NCBI GenBank assembly: GCA_965206405.1 | Contig: CBDBJQ010000006.1 | Coordinates: 744,001-808,000 of the forward strand | Length of the DNA stretch: 64,000 bases | Direction of reading: 5' to 3' | Origin: CBDBJQ01 sp965206405 | GTDB lineage: Bacteria; Pseudomonadota; Alphaproteobacteria; UBA8366 | Notes under the pieces: generated by a model | Told to the model about the DNA's origin: nothing | Seen by the model: the letters and a program-made list of their open reading frames with translations, nothing else | Database searches by the model: none | Translations under genes and position numbers: made by a program | Shown: positions 17,485 to 26,545 of the stretch, piece after piece | How the letters are laid out: each line of letters opens with the position of its first letter | How positions within the stretch are numbered: the first letter of the stretch is position 1

Positions 17485-19545
17485 TCAGGCGAGCAGTTCG
17501 CGCACGGTCTCGATGATGCGTTCCTGTGAGGGAATTGCGATCCGTTCCAGTTCATCGTTATAGGGCATCGGGGTGTCCGGTGCGCCCAATCGCCGAACTG
17601 GCGCGTCGAGCCAGTCAAAACCCTTGTCGACCACCATCGCCGCCACCTCGGCGCCGAATCCGCCGTGTAGCCACGCCTCGTGGACGATCAGCAGGCGGTT
17701 GGTCTTGCGCACCGAGGCGAGGATGGTGTCTGTATCCAGCGGCTTCAGTGTACGGGGGTCGATGACCTCGACGCTGATTCCCTCGCGTTCAAGCATCCGT
17801 GCTGCCGCTAGTGCCCGGGGCACCATTGCCGCCGTGGCCACCACCGTAACATCGGTTCCTTCGCGCTTGATGTCGGCCTTGCCGATCGGGATCGCGTAGT
17901 TTTCCTCCGGCACCGGAGAGCCGGGCTCGAGATAGAGCATCTTGGTCTCGAGGAAGATCACCGGATTGTCGTCGCGGATTGCCGCTGTCAGCAGACCCTT
18001 GGCGTCATAGGGCGTCGACGGCGCCATCACCACGAGGCCGGGGACGTGGGTGAACCAGGCCTCGAGGCTCTGGCTGTGCTGCGCCGCCATGCGGATGCCG
18101 CCGCCCTGCGGTCCCCGGATCACCAGGGGCACCGTCGGATTACCGCCAAGCATGAAGCGGAATTTGGCCGCCTGGTTGACCAGCATATCCATGGTGAGGG
18201 CGACGAAGTCGAAGATTTGGATCTCGACAATCGGGCGCATGCCGGCGATCGCCGCACCGACACCGGCGCCAACGAAGGTGGCCTCGGAGATCGGCGTATC
18301 GCGCACCCGGTCCTCACCGTATTTCGCCATCAGGTCTTTCGAGACCTGGAAAATGCCGCCGGTGGCGCCGACATCCTCGCCCATCAGGAATACGGTCGGA
18401 TCCCGTTCCATTTCCTGGGCCATCGCCTCGTTCAGGGCCTCAACGAAGGTGAGGCTACGCTTGGTCCCGTTCGGCCCGGGTTCCTGATGCGGCTCATGGG
18501 GGGCGTAGACCGAGGCCAGCATCATGTCCACCGACGGTTCGGGGCCGGCCTTGCCGAACTCGATCGCCGCATCGAGCTCGCGGTCGATCTCGCCGCCGAT
18601 ATCCTTCAGGCGCTTGGCGGTGACGATTTTCTGGCTACGCAGAAGGTTTTCGAGGCGTTTGACGGGATCGCGCTCGGAGACCCACTCGTCGTATTCGTCC
18701 TCCGGACGCGGGTCGGGCAGATTGACGCGCATCGAGTGCTGCCCCCAGCGATAGGTCATGGCCTCGATCAGGGTCGGGCCCTCGCCGGCCCGGGCCCGCT
18801 CGACCGCTTCTTGGACTGCGAGATAGACCTCGGAGGCGTCGTTGCCGTCGATGGTGACGCCGGGTACTTCGTAGCCGGCGGCGCGGGCGGCGATCCGGTC
18901 GATCGAGGTGGTGTTGCGGAAGGAAGTGGAGAGGGCGTACTGGTTGTTCTCGCAGATGAATATCACCGGCAACTTCCATACCGAGGCCAGGTTCATCGCC
19001 TCGTGGAAGACGCCTTGGTTGGAGCCGCCGTCGCCGAAGAAAGCGACGCTGACCTGGCCGTCTCCCTGCAGCTTGGCGGCGAGCGCCGCGCCGGTCGCCA
19101 GCGGCATCGCGGCGCCGACGATGCCGTTCGCACCAAGGATGTTGAGGTTCATGTCGGCAATGTGCATGGAGCCGCCGAGACCCCGGCAATAGCCGGTTTC
19201 GCGGCCCATCAGCTCGGCCATCATGCGGTCGACATCGGCGCCCTTGGCGATGCAGTGGCCGTGGCCACGATGGTGGCTGGCGATGAAATCGTCTTCGCGT
19301 AGATTGGCACAGACGCCGGCGGCGATTGCTTCCTGACCGACATAGCTGTGGGCGGTGCCCTTGACGAAACCTTCCTGGAACAGATCGTTGGTGTGTTCGT
19401 CGAAGCGGCGGATGCGGCGCATCGTCGTGTAGATGTCCGACAGGACCTCCGGCGGCACCTGCATGTTGGTGCCGGCGCCAGTTCCCGATGCCGCTTTCGT
19501 GCGCGCGGTTTTCGTCTTCGTCGTTTTTTGCGCCGTGCGGGCCAT
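17485..19545 (-). CDS. Thiamine-diphosphate 2-oxoacid dehydrogenase E1, alpha and beta subunits fused
   Basis: 686 aa, about the sum of the separate subunits. Alpha part (about 25-345): MRRIRRFDEH, YVGQEAIAAGV, GSMHIADM and the ThDP motif GDGGSNQGVFHEAMN...ENN. Beta part (about 370-686): TFVEALNEAMAQEME, MGEDVGATGGIFQVSKDL, RIVDTPISE-like RDTPISEATFVG and a C-terminal transketolase domain (VEVIDPRTLKPLDTDTI). It decarboxylates pyruvate or a related 2-oxoacid; acetoin-dehydrogenase-like E1 is also possible. A Lys/Thr/Ala-rich N-tail precedes it. No E2 or E3 gene is adjacent. ATG 19545 follows GGAGGAG. Confidence 0.85.
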   Translation of the reverse strand: MARTAQKTTKTKTARTKAASGTGAGTNMQVPPEVLSDIYTTMRRIRRFDEHTNDLFQEGFVKGTAHSYVGQEAIAAGVCANLREDDFIASHHRGHGHCIAKGADVDRMMAELMGRETGYCRGLGGSMHIADMNLNILGANGIVGAAMPLATGAALAAKLQGDGQVSVAFFGDGGSNQGVFHEAMNLASVWKLPVIFICENNQYALSTSFRNTTSIDRIAARAAGYEVPGVTIDGNDASEVYLAVQEAVERARAGEGPTLIEAMTYRWGQHSMRVNLPDPRPEDEYDEWVSERDPVKRLENLLRSQKIVTAKRLKDIGGEIDRELDAAIEFGKAGPEPSVDMMLASVYAPHEPHQEPGPNGTKRSLTFVEALNEAMAQEMERDPTVFLMGEDVGATGGIFQVSKDLMAKYGEDRVRDTPISEATFVGAGVGAAIAGMRPIVEIQIFDFVALTMDMLVNQAAKFRFMLGGNPTVPLVIRGPQGGGIRMAAQHSQSLEAWFTHVPGLVVMAPSTPYDAKGLLTAAIRDDNPVIFLETKMLYLEPGSPVPEENYAIPIGKADIKREGTDVTVVATAAMVPRALAAARMLEREGISVEVIDPRTLKPLDTDTILASVRKTNRLLIVHEAWLHGGFGAEVAAMVVDKGFDWLDAPVRRLGAPDTPMPYNDELERIAIPSQERIIETVRELLA

Positions 19546-19659
19546 GGTTGCTCCTCCCCGATTTCCCTCGTCGATCAATCTAGCCTCGCCATGCCGGTGC
19601 GCCAACCGGAGCCGCTACGGCCCGGTTTTGACCGCCGGGCCCGGCGGCCAAAACCGGGA

Positions 19660-20466
19660 TCAGGTGCCGGTGAACTGCGGTTTGCGCTTTTCCATGAAGG
19701 CTTCGCGGCCTTCCCGGTAATCGTTGCTGTCAAAACAGAGCTTCGACATCCGGTCGATCTCCGCATGGTCTCGTTCCGCCGGATCCTTGAGGATTTCCTT
19801 GATTGTGTGCTTCGAGGCGGCGATCGAGAGCGGCGCGTTCTCACCGATGGCGCTGGCGATTTCGAGAATTGTACCCTCGAGTTTCCCGGGCACGACAACG
19901 CGGTTGATGAGGCCGATGGACAGGGCTTCGGCGGCGTTCAGGCGCCGGGCCGTGAACATGATCTCGTTGGCGAAGGCAGGTCCGACGAGGTGAACCAGCT
20001 TTTCAAGACCGTCGAAACCATAGGCGATACTCAGGCGCGCCGCCGGGATTCCGAACTGCGAATCGTCGCTGGCGATGCGCATATCGGCGCTCATGGCAAC
20101 GGCCATACCGCCGCCGAGGCAATAGCCGCGGATCATTGCGATCAGGGGTTTGTGCATACCGGAGAGCCGGACCCGGGCGGCCTCCGAGGCCTTGGCGTAG
20201 CGCGCTGCGGCCTTGGCGTCGGAGCGGTGTTCCTTGAATTCCGAGATGTCCGCACCGGAGACGAAGGCCTTGTCGCCGGCGCCTTTCATCACCACTGCCC
20301 GCACTGAATCGTCGGCCTCGAAATCAGCAATGATGGTGTCAATCGCCTCCCACATCTCGAGCGATGTCGCGTTGCGTTTCTTGGGGTTGTTGAAGGTCAT
20401 CCAACCGATGCCGTCGGCTTTCTCGGCCAGCATCTTGTCGGTGTTGAGCTTAACAGCAAGGGTCAT
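19660..20466 (-). CDS. Enoyl-CoA hydratase/isomerase family protein
   Basis: 268 aa crotonase fold. Oxyanion-hole segments are seen at AFVSGADISEF and MIRGYCLGGGMAVAMSADMRIA; the usual catalytic Glu in the GxPEV motif is replaced by GIPAARLSIAYG, so classical hydratase chemistry is not assured. The ATG at 20466 follows AAGGAG. It is transcribed in the same direction as the CoA-transferase upstream (83 nt apart), suggesting a shared acyl-CoA pathway. Confidence 0.85.
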   Translation of the reverse strand: MTLAVKLNTDKMLAEKADGIGWMTFNNPKKRNATSLEMWEAIDTIIADFEADDSVRAVVMKGAGDKAFVSGADISEFKEHRSDAKAAARYAKASEAARVRLSGMHKPLIAMIRGYCLGGGMAVAMSADMRIASDDSQFGIPAARLSIAYGFDGLEKLVHLVGPAFANEIMFTARRLNAAEALSIGLINRVVVPGKLEGTILEIASAIGENAPLSIAASKHTIKEILKDPAERDHAEIDRMSKLCFDSNDYREGREAFMEKRKPQFTGT

Positions 20467-20548
20467 GGAAGCGGTATCTCCTTGGGTTGCAGCCGCGCGG
20501 ACGCGGTGTCTGGCGGCGGGTTGTCCACAGTGGGTTGTCGCGGTGGTG

Positions 20549-21745
20549 TCATACGATGCCGTCGTCACGCAGGGTTGCGATTTCTCCGGGTTCGTATCCG
20601 AGATCGGTGAGGATTTCGTCGACGTGCTGTCCGGATTCAGGCGTGGGGCGGCGGAAGGTCTCCGGCTCCGGCGTCGCTGTCAGGTTGATGGCCTGGCCAA
20701 CGAGGCGAACCTCGCCGAGTTCCGGGTGGTGCTGGGCGCGCGCCATCTGCAGATGCTCGACCTGGGGGTCGGCGAAGACCTGATCGACCGTGTAGATCGG
20801 GCCGCAGGGAATACCGGCCTCGTTCAGGACCGAAACCCAGTGTTCGGCCAGCATCGTCCGGGTACGCTTGTTGATGTGGTCGTTCAGCGCTTGCCGGTTT
20901 TTTGACCGGGCCGCTGAATCAGCAAAGTCGGGATCGTCGATCAATTCTGCGAGTTCCGTTGCTGCACAGAAGCGCTCGAACATGGTCTGGCCGGCGGCGG
21001 CGATGTTGACGTAGCCATCGGAGGTTTCGAAGACGCCGGTCGGGATACTGGTCGGATGATCGTTGCCCGCCTGTTTCGGCACTTCGCCGGCGACGAGGTA
21101 ACGGGCGGCCTGGAAATCCATCATCTGGATCATCGCCTCGAGCAGGGAGGTGTGGACCCACTGGCCCTCTCCGGTTGCCTCGCGGTCGAGCAGGGCGATC
21201 AGGATAGCCTGGGCGAGGAAGAAGCCGGCGGTCAGATCGCAGATCGGGATGCCGACCCTGACCGGGCCCTGGCCCGGCAGGCCGGTGACCGACATCAGCC
21301 CGCCCATACCCTGGGCGATCTGGTCGACGCCGGGTGCCTTGCCCCGGGGGCCGTCCTGCCCGAAGCCCGAGATGCTGGCATAGACGATCCGCGGATTGAC
21401 CTTCCGGCAGACCTTGTAGTCGATCCCGAGGCGGTGCTTGACCGCCGAACGGTAGTTCTCGGCAACGACATCGGCGCCCTTGACCAGCCGCAGGAAGATC
21501 TTGCGGCCCTTCTCCTCCTTCAGATTGAGGGTGAGGCTCCGCTTGTTGCGGTGAAGGTTCTGGAAATCGAAGCCGTGCCGGGACATCGAACCCTTGTTGC
21601 CGCGGCCGGGCGGAGGCTCGATTTTGATGACATCGGCGCCCCAGTCGGCGAGCTGGCGCACTGCTGTCGGTCCGGCCCGGTGGGCGGTGAGGTCGAGGAC
21701 CCGAAAGCGCGACAGTGGCAAGCGGGCGGTTTTTTCTGCGGTCAT
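20549..21745 (-). CDS. CaiB/BaiF family CoA-transferase
   Basis: 398 aa class III CoA-transferase. Motifs: FRVLDLTAHRAGPTAVRQLADWGADVIKIE at the N-terminus, NLHRNKRSLTLNLK, IVYASISGFGQDGPRGKAPGVD and PGQGPVRVGIPICDLTAG, with the usual domain end NEAGIPCGPIYTVDQVFADPQV. The usual catalytic Asp sits at ENYR / PGVDQ regions but I cannot fix it without an alignment. It transfers CoA between carboxylic acids; substrate unknown. Head gene of a minus-strand unit with the downstream enoyl-CoA hydratase. Confidence 0.88.
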   Translation of the reverse strand: MTAEKTARLPLSRFRVLDLTAHRAGPTAVRQLADWGADVIKIEPPPGRGNKGSMSRHGFDFQNLHRNKRSLTLNLKEEKGRKIFLRLVKGADVVAENYRSAVKHRLGIDYKVCRKVNPRIVYASISGFGQDGPRGKAPGVDQIAQGMGGLMSVTGLPGQGPVRVGIPICDLTAGFFLAQAILIALLDREATGEGQWVHTSLLEAMIQMMDFQAARYLVAGEVPKQAGNDHPTSIPTGVFETSDGYVNIAAAGQTMFERFCAATELAELIDDPDFADSAARSKNRQALNDHINKRTRTMLAEHWVSVLNEAGIPCGPIYTVDQVFADPQVEHLQMARAQHHPELGEVRLVGQAINLTATPEPETFRRPTPESGQHVDEILTDLGYEPGEIATLRDDGIV

Positions 21746-22003
21746 CTATCGGTCCTTGCGGGTTTCCGGGGCGGCATCGGGGGATATCTCCATGGTTCGG
21801 ACATCCCCGGGAACACGCCGGGGCGCCTTGGAGACGTTTGTAGGATGATTCGCGATATATGATGGATTCTGCGAATGCACACCGCTTGTCATTCTTTGGT
21901 CCGGCGGCGCTGGCCCGGCCCGTTTCCGGACCATGACCTCCGGGCCATAACCCGTGCATGATCCGCGTATGATCTTTGGTTCCGATCTCTGGGAGATAAA
22001 GCA

Positions 22004-23044
22004 ATGAAGGCAGTCGTTTTTCTTGGTGACCGCAAGCTTGAGATGCAGGAGTTTCCGGATCCCGAACCCGGTCCCGGCGAGGTCGTCCTCGAGATCAAGG
22101 CCTCAGGTATGTGCGGTAGCGATCTTAAATTCTACCGCGCCGTCGGCGGTGCCTCGTCGCTTGGTCTTGGTGGCGGGGGGCCGGTGATCGCCGGCCACGA
22201 GCCCTGCGGCGTGGTGGCTGCGGTCGGAGAAGGGGTTAGCAAGGCCGAGGCCAGGGTCGGTGACCGGGTGATGGATCACCATTACAGCGGTTGCGGGGTT
22301 TGCGGGCATTGCCGGGAGGGCTGGTCGCAGCTCTGCGCCGACGGGTCGACCGTCTACGGCGTCACCGGCCACGGTGCCCATGCTAAATACATGAAGGTGC
22401 CGGCGCACACGCTGGTGCCGTTGCCCGAGGAACTGTCCTTCAAGACTGGCGCTGCCATCTCCTGCGGCACCGGTACCGCCTGGGGAGCGCTCAAGCGGCT
22501 TGAGCTTTCCGGCGATGAAACTCTCGTGGTGTTCGGGCAGGGGCCGGTCGGTCTCAGCGCAACGCAGCTCGCCAAGGCGATGGGGGCGCGAGTGATTGCG
22601 CTCGACATCAATCCCGAGCGCCGCGAGCTCGCCAGGACGTTCGGTGCGGACGAGGTCATCGATCCGCAGAACAACGACGTGGTCTCGGCGATTCGCGACC
22701 TGACTCACGGTGAGGGCGCACACAAGGCGCTCGACTGCAGCTCGAATCCGGAAGCCCGCGCCGCCGCCGTGCGCTGTGTGCGGGTTTGGGGCAGGGCCTG
22801 TTATGTTGGCGAGGGCGACACGGTAACGCTGGATGTCTCGAACGATCTTCTGCGCCGCCAGGTGACCCTGGTCGGTTCATGGACCTTCTCGAAGAACGGC
22901 CAGGCGGAATGCGCGCGCTTCATATCCGACCGAGGCGTCGACGTTGATTCGCTGTTCACGCATGAGTTCTCGCTCAACCAGGCGGAGGAGGCCTACAAGC
23001 TGTTCGACACCCAGAGCACGGGCAAGGGCGTGTTCCTGATGTAG
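22004..23044 (+). CDS. Zinc-dependent alcohol dehydrogenase (MDR family)
   Basis: 346 aa. Catalytic zinc ligands in GMCGSDLKF and GHEPCG, structural-zinc cysteines in SGCGVCGHCREGWSQLC, and an NAD(P) Rossmann motif FGQGPVGLSATQLAKAMGA followed by ALDI, where the Asp suggests NAD(H) preference. Oxidises an alcohol or polyol to the carbonyl. It is divergent from the CoA-transferase gene across a 258-nt spacer containing a CCCCGG...CCGGGG hairpin, and followed 156 nt later by an enoyl-CoA hydratase. Confidence 0.9.
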   Translation: MKAVVFLGDRKLEMQEFPDPEPGPGEVVLEIKASGMCGSDLKFYRAVGGASSLGLGGGGPVIAGHEPCGVVAAVGEGVSKAEARVGDRVMDHHYSGCGVCGHCREGWSQLCADGSTVYGVTGHGAHAKYMKVPAHTLVPLPEELSFKTGAAISCGTGTAWGALKRLELSGDETLVVFGQGPVGLSATQLAKAMGARVIALDINPERRELARTFGADEVIDPQNNDVVSAIRDLTHGEGAHKALDCSSNPEARAAAVRCVRVWGRACYVGEGDTVTLDVSNDLLRRQVTLVGSWTFSKNGQAECARFISDRGVDVDSLFTHEFSLNQAEEAYKLFDTQSTGKGVFLM

Positions 23045-23110
23045 ATCATCTATCCCCCGACGTAGATCGCCCGTTCCCGATATAGATCGCCCGGTGCCTT
23101 GGCGGGAACG

Positions 23111-23185
23111 AAAACGACAGGAAACGACAGGAAACGACAGGAAACGAAAGAAACGAAAGAAACGAAAGAAACGAAAGAAACGAAG
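23111..23185. repeat. 10-bp then 9-bp tandem repeats before an enoyl-CoA hydratase gene
   Basis: Three units of (G/A)AAACGACAG (23111-23140) pass into at least four units of AAACGAAAG (23142-23177) and a partial one ending about 23185. The run ends about 15 bp before the ATG of the next gene, so it forms its 5' leader and adjoins its ribosome site (AAGAGAGG). A change in copy number would alter leader length but not the coding frame. Confidence 0.88.
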
Positions 23186-23200
23186 AAGAGAGGATTCGCC

Positions 23201-24028
23201 ATGAGCGACGAGCATGTCATTTTCGAGGTCGAAGACGAGATCGCGACGATCACCCTGAACCGGCCCGAGGCCCGAAACGCCCTGAGCACCGAGATGCGTC
23301 TCGGGCTCTCAAGCGCCCTCTCGACAGTCAAGGACGAAGCCGGGGAGAGCATCAAGGCAGTGATTCTCACCGGCGCCGGCGGCGCCTTCTGTGCAGGCGG
23401 CGACGTCAAGGGTATGGGCAACCGGTCGGTCGGCGGCGTTGGGCAACGCAACCGGATGCGCATGGGTCATCATGGAATCGATGACATTCTCAATATCGAA
23501 ATCCCGGTAATCAGCCTGGTCGACGGCGCCGCCGCCGGTGCCGGCTGCAACCTTGCACTGCTTGCCGATTTCGTGCTGGCAACACCGCGGGCTTTCTTCA
23601 TGCAGGCTTTCGCGCGCATCGGCCTGGTACCGGACTGGGGCGGTTTCTGGATCCTGCCGCGGCTCGTCGGGCTGCAGAAGGCACGTGAGCTGATCTATAC
23701 CGGCCGTCGGGTCTATGCCGAGGAGGCGAAAGAGATCGGTATGATCTACGGGGTCGTTGATCAGGACCGGGCCATGGAAGAGGCGCGTGAGTTCGCCGGT
23801 CGTTTCCGCCATGCCTCGACCGCGGCGATCGGAATGGCGAAAAACATCCTCAACCGGTCCTTCGAGAACGACCTTCGGAGCCTGCTCGAAATGGAAGCCT
23901 CGGCACAGTCGCTGATACGCAACACCGATTTCCACCGCGAGGCGGTGCGTCGCTTTGCCGAGAAAGAGCCGTCTCTCTACGATTGGGAAGCGTTGGAAAA
24001 AGCCGCTGGAAAGACCGCGGGTGACTGA
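23201..24028 (+). CDS. Enoyl-CoA hydratase
   Basis: 275 aa crotonase-family enzyme: LNRPEARNALSTEMR at the N-terminus, oxyanion-hole segments GAFCAGGDVKGMG and DGAAAGAGCNLALLADFVLA, and ARIGLVPDWGGFWILPRLVG, in which the second catalytic acid is Asp rather than Glu. Converts 2-enoyl-CoA to 3-hydroxyacyl-CoA or catalyses a related reaction. The ATG at 23201 was selected because homology begins there and AGAGAGG precedes it; the in-frame ORF extends back through the tandem repeat, which I treat as leader. Confidence 0.9.
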   Translation: MSDEHVIFEVEDEIATITLNRPEARNALSTEMRLGLSSALSTVKDEAGESIKAVILTGAGGAFCAGGDVKGMGNRSVGGVGQRNRMRMGHHGIDDILNIEIPVISLVDGAAAGAGCNLALLADFVLATPRAFFMQAFARIGLVPDWGGFWILPRLVGLQKARELIYTGRRVYAEEAKEIGMIYGVVDQDRAMEEAREFAGRFRHASTAAIGMAKNILNRSFENDLRSLLEMEASAQSLIRNTDFHREAVRRFAEKEPSLYDWEALEKAAGKTAGD

Positions 24029-24079
24029 TCCTAGCGATTGACTGCCGACGACTGGCCCCGCAACTGATCCGCAATGGAT

Positions 24080-24119
24080 CCGGGCGTTAATTTCGCCCGG
24101 CCTGATCACAGATCAGGCC
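24080..24119. terminator. Paired hairpins between convergent genes
   Basis: CCGGGCG (24080-24086) / CGCCCGG (24094-24100), followed immediately by GGCCTGATC (24099-24107) / GATCAGGCC (24111-24119). They lie between the ends of the convergent hydratase and hydrolase genes, and the second overlaps the hydrolase stop. Neither has a T-run, so this is a candidate bidirectional terminator rather than a classical one. Confidence 0.5.
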
Positions 24120-24895
24120 ATGAAGTCCGTGATCGCCTCGGCGACAGCCTCGGGGGCGTCGAGTTCCGCGAGGTGGCCGGCGCCGGCAATGGTCTTGACG
24201 GTTGTCTTGGCCGGGATCCCGGCGCCGAACTTTTCGGCATAGGAACGAGGGACGATCTTGTCGCCCTCACCCCAGATCAGCAGGGTCGGACACGCGATCC
24301 GGCCAAGCCGGCGCTCTATCCGGGTGTTTCCAAGCGGCCAGAACGCCCGCGCCGTGGCTTCCTGCGCCCGCGCTTCCTGGATCGGCCATTCCACGGAGTT
24401 GGCGCCTTCGGACACTGTGCGAAGCTCGCTCCAGGCGTCGGGATTTTCGCACAGCAAGGCGGCGATTTCCGGTTTGCGCTGACCCCAGGGGTCGGTCATC
24501 GGCTCGGCCTCATCGAACAGGCCCCAGGGGGCGATCAGCGCAAGTTTCGAGATCTTGTGCGGCCAGAACGCCGCCATTTCCGCGGCATAGGCGCCGCCGG
24601 GACCGGATCCGACGAGTTGTGCACCCTCATCGAGGCCGCTGGTGTTGAGCAGGTCGCGCACCGCCAGCACCCAGTCGATGTGCTCGTCAAGCTTGGTGTG
24701 CCCGGTCGCGCCGGGATAGCCCGGGATCGAAGGCACTACCACCTCGAATCTATCGGCCAGCGCATCAAGGAAGGGAATCCATTTCGGCAGGCCGCAGAAT
24801 CCGGCAAGGAAACCGAGGGCGGGCCCCGACCCTTTGCGCCAGATACGACATTCCTCACCGTTGACGGTGGCGATTTCAACCTTGGGTTCGGACAT
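24113..24895 (-). CDS. Alpha/beta-fold hydrolase
   Basis: 260 aa. Single-domain hydrolase: GFLAGFCGLPKW (oxyanion loop), nucleophile elbow QLVGSGPGGAYAAE with Ser in GSGPGG, acid in LLIWGEGDKIVP and His in GAGHLAELD. Substrate unknown; context with flavin monooxygenases and CoA enzymes suggests ester or C-C bond hydrolysis in a degradation route. MSEPKVE at 24895 is the natural start. It is 79 nt downstream of the luciferase-like monooxygenase on the same strand. Confidence 0.82.
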   Translation of the reverse strand: MSEPKVEIATVNGEECRIWRKGSGPALGFLAGFCGLPKWIPFLDALADRFEVVVPSIPGYPGATGHTKLDEHIDWVLAVRDLLNTSGLDEGAQLVGSGPGGAYAAEMAAFWPHKISKLALIAPWGLFDEAEPMTDPWGQRKPEIAALLCENPDAWSELRTVSEGANSVEWPIQEARAQEATARAFWPLGNTRIERRLGRIACPTLLIWGEGDKIVPRSYAEKFGAGIPAKTTVKTIAGAGHLAELDAPEAVAEAITDFMA

Positions 24896-24974
24896 CTCGG
24901 GATCCTGGCGTCTTGGCTGCCCGTAGCGGCGTCTTGCGGCTGGGGGCGTTTCTGTCTGGTTGCGGTGGAATCCG

Positions 24975-26255
24975 TTATTCGGCGGCAGCGGCGAGTCCGA
25001 TCGGATCCGGGGCGGCGCGGTCGGCCACCGGCATCGGCTTCGGCCACCACTTGTCTTCCCAGTCCGGCCACAGATCGGCGAGCTGCGGTGCGACCTGCTC
25101 GGCATAGAGGCTGGTGTTGTAGTTGGCCAGATCCTTGCTCATGTTGCCGAACTGCAGCAGCAGCATGAGGTGCCCGAAGCGGAGTTCCGTGACGACCTCG
25201 CGCAGTCGTTCGGCCACCTGATCGGGGGTGCCGATGATGACATAGCCATTATCGAGGATGGCGTCGAACTCGCGGGCCTTCTTGTCGACTCCGCTGGAGC
25301 GGATGTCGCGCTTGCTGCGCGCCGCGGCCTGGCCGATCTGACTGGTGATGCCAGCGCGAAGGGTTGCCTCGGTGGTGTAGCCGGGCGGGGTTGCGAAACG
25401 CGGATCGACGTGCAGGCAGCGGCCGTAGAAGTATTCGGCCGGCTCGCGATAGAGCTTGTAGGCCTCTTCCTCGGTCTCGGCGACGCCGACGAACTGCAGG
25501 AAACCGGCCTGGTACGGGTTCGGCTCGCGGCCGATTTCTTTCATGTTTTCCCAGAAGCCATGCATGACCTCCACGCCGGCCTTGTAGCCGTAATAGGAGA
25601 GATAGCAGTAGACATAGTCCATCTCCGCACACCAGTGCCAGGTTTCGACCGAGCCGCCGCCCGGAACCCAGACCGGCGGATGCGGTTCCTGGATCGGCCG
25701 CGGCCAGATGTTGACATAGCGCTGCTGGTTGAAGCGGCCGTTGAAGGCGAAGGTCTCGGGATCGGTCCAGGCCCGCATGACGAGATCGTGCGCTTCGTAA
25801 TAGCGCTCGCGAAGCAGGCTCGGGTTCTGGCCGTAGGCATAGCAGGTATCCATTGGTGAGCCGACCGGGAAGCCGGCGATCAGACGGCCGCCGGAGATGC
25901 AGTCGATCATCGCAAATTCCTCGGCCACCCGTGTTGGCGGGTTGTAGAGGGCGAGGCTGTTGCCCATGACGCAGAGCATGGTGTCCGGGTTGGCCCGACG
26001 CGCCAGCGATGAGGCAATGAGGTTGGGCGACGGCATCAGCCCGTAGCCGTTCGAATGGTGCTCGTTGCAACAGATGCCATCGAAGCCGACATTGGCCGCA
26101 TGCTCCATCTCGTCCATGAAATCGTTGTACATGAAATGCGCCCGTTCAGGGCTGAACAGGCTGGAATGGATGTCGACCCAGACCGAGGGGTGCTTCTCCC
26201 GAAAATCGTCCGGCAGTTCAGTGTAGGGCATGAGGTGGAACCAGAGGTGTTTCAT
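24975..26255 (-). CDS. Luciferase-like (LLM class) flavin-dependent monooxygenase
   Basis: 426 aa TIM-barrel flavoprotein: N-terminal MKHLWFHLMPY, DGICCNEHHSNGYGLMPSP (the EHH typical of alkanal-monooxygenase relatives), RVAEEFAMIDCISGGRLIAGFPVG and, near the C-terminus, VIIGTPDQVAERL. Uses reduced flavin and O2 to oxidise an organic substrate. Probably co-transcribed with the alpha/beta hydrolase. It is divergent from the dioxygenase genes, with a 14-bp duplication in the shared spacer. Confidence 0.88.
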   Translation of the reverse strand: MKHLWFHLMPYTELPDDFREKHPSVWVDIHSSLFSPERAHFMYNDFMDEMEHAANVGFDGICCNEHHSNGYGLMPSPNLIASSLARRANPDTMLCVMGNSLALYNPPTRVAEEFAMIDCISGGRLIAGFPVGSPMDTCYAYGQNPSLLRERYYEAHDLVMRAWTDPETFAFNGRFNQQRYVNIWPRPIQEPHPPVWVPGGGSVETWHWCAEMDYVYCYLSYYGYKAGVEVMHGFWENMKEIGREPNPYQAGFLQFVGVAETEEEAYKLYREPAEYFYGRCLHVDPRFATPPGYTTEATLRAGITSQIGQAAARSKRDIRSSGVDKKAREFDAILDNGYVIIGTPDQVAERLREVVTELRFGHLMLLLQFGNMSKDLANYNTSLYAEQVAPQLADLWPDWEDKWWPKPMPVADRAAPDPIGLAAAAE

Positions 26256-26286
26256 CGAATAGTCTCCGATTGTGCCGGTTTGCGTC

Positions 26287-26314
26287 GATTCTGCGGCGCT
26301 GATTCTGCGGCGCT
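26287..26314. repeat. 14-bp tandem duplication in a divergent promoter region
   Basis: GATTCTGCGGCGCT occurs twice in succession (26287-26300 and 26301-26314), about 30 bp upstream of the LLM monooxygenase start and within the spacer it shares with the dioxygenase pair. Confidence 0.85.
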
Positions 26315-26545
26315 AATGTATGCAGGCGTGTATGCCGAAAAGAATATAACCCTGAACTGTGGCCAACAAAGGCGCGACCGGCAAACTGACGGGGTGGCGC
26401 AAGTTGTGGTTCGGTTCCGCCCTGATTCTGGCGAGGCTGATTGTGGCGGGCATCCTGGAACGGCTATGCTGATCTCCAATGCGGCCTGCAAACACAAGCA
26501 GAGGCCGCAAACGGAAATGCGGACCGAAAATTCAGGGGCGAGGCG

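Noticed and set aside
23099..23200. Extended N-terminus of the enoyl-CoA hydratase through the repeats (KETKETKETK)
   Set aside because: Family similarity begins at 23201, where an ATG with a ribosome site is found; the repeat also changes unit length, which would break a coding tract.
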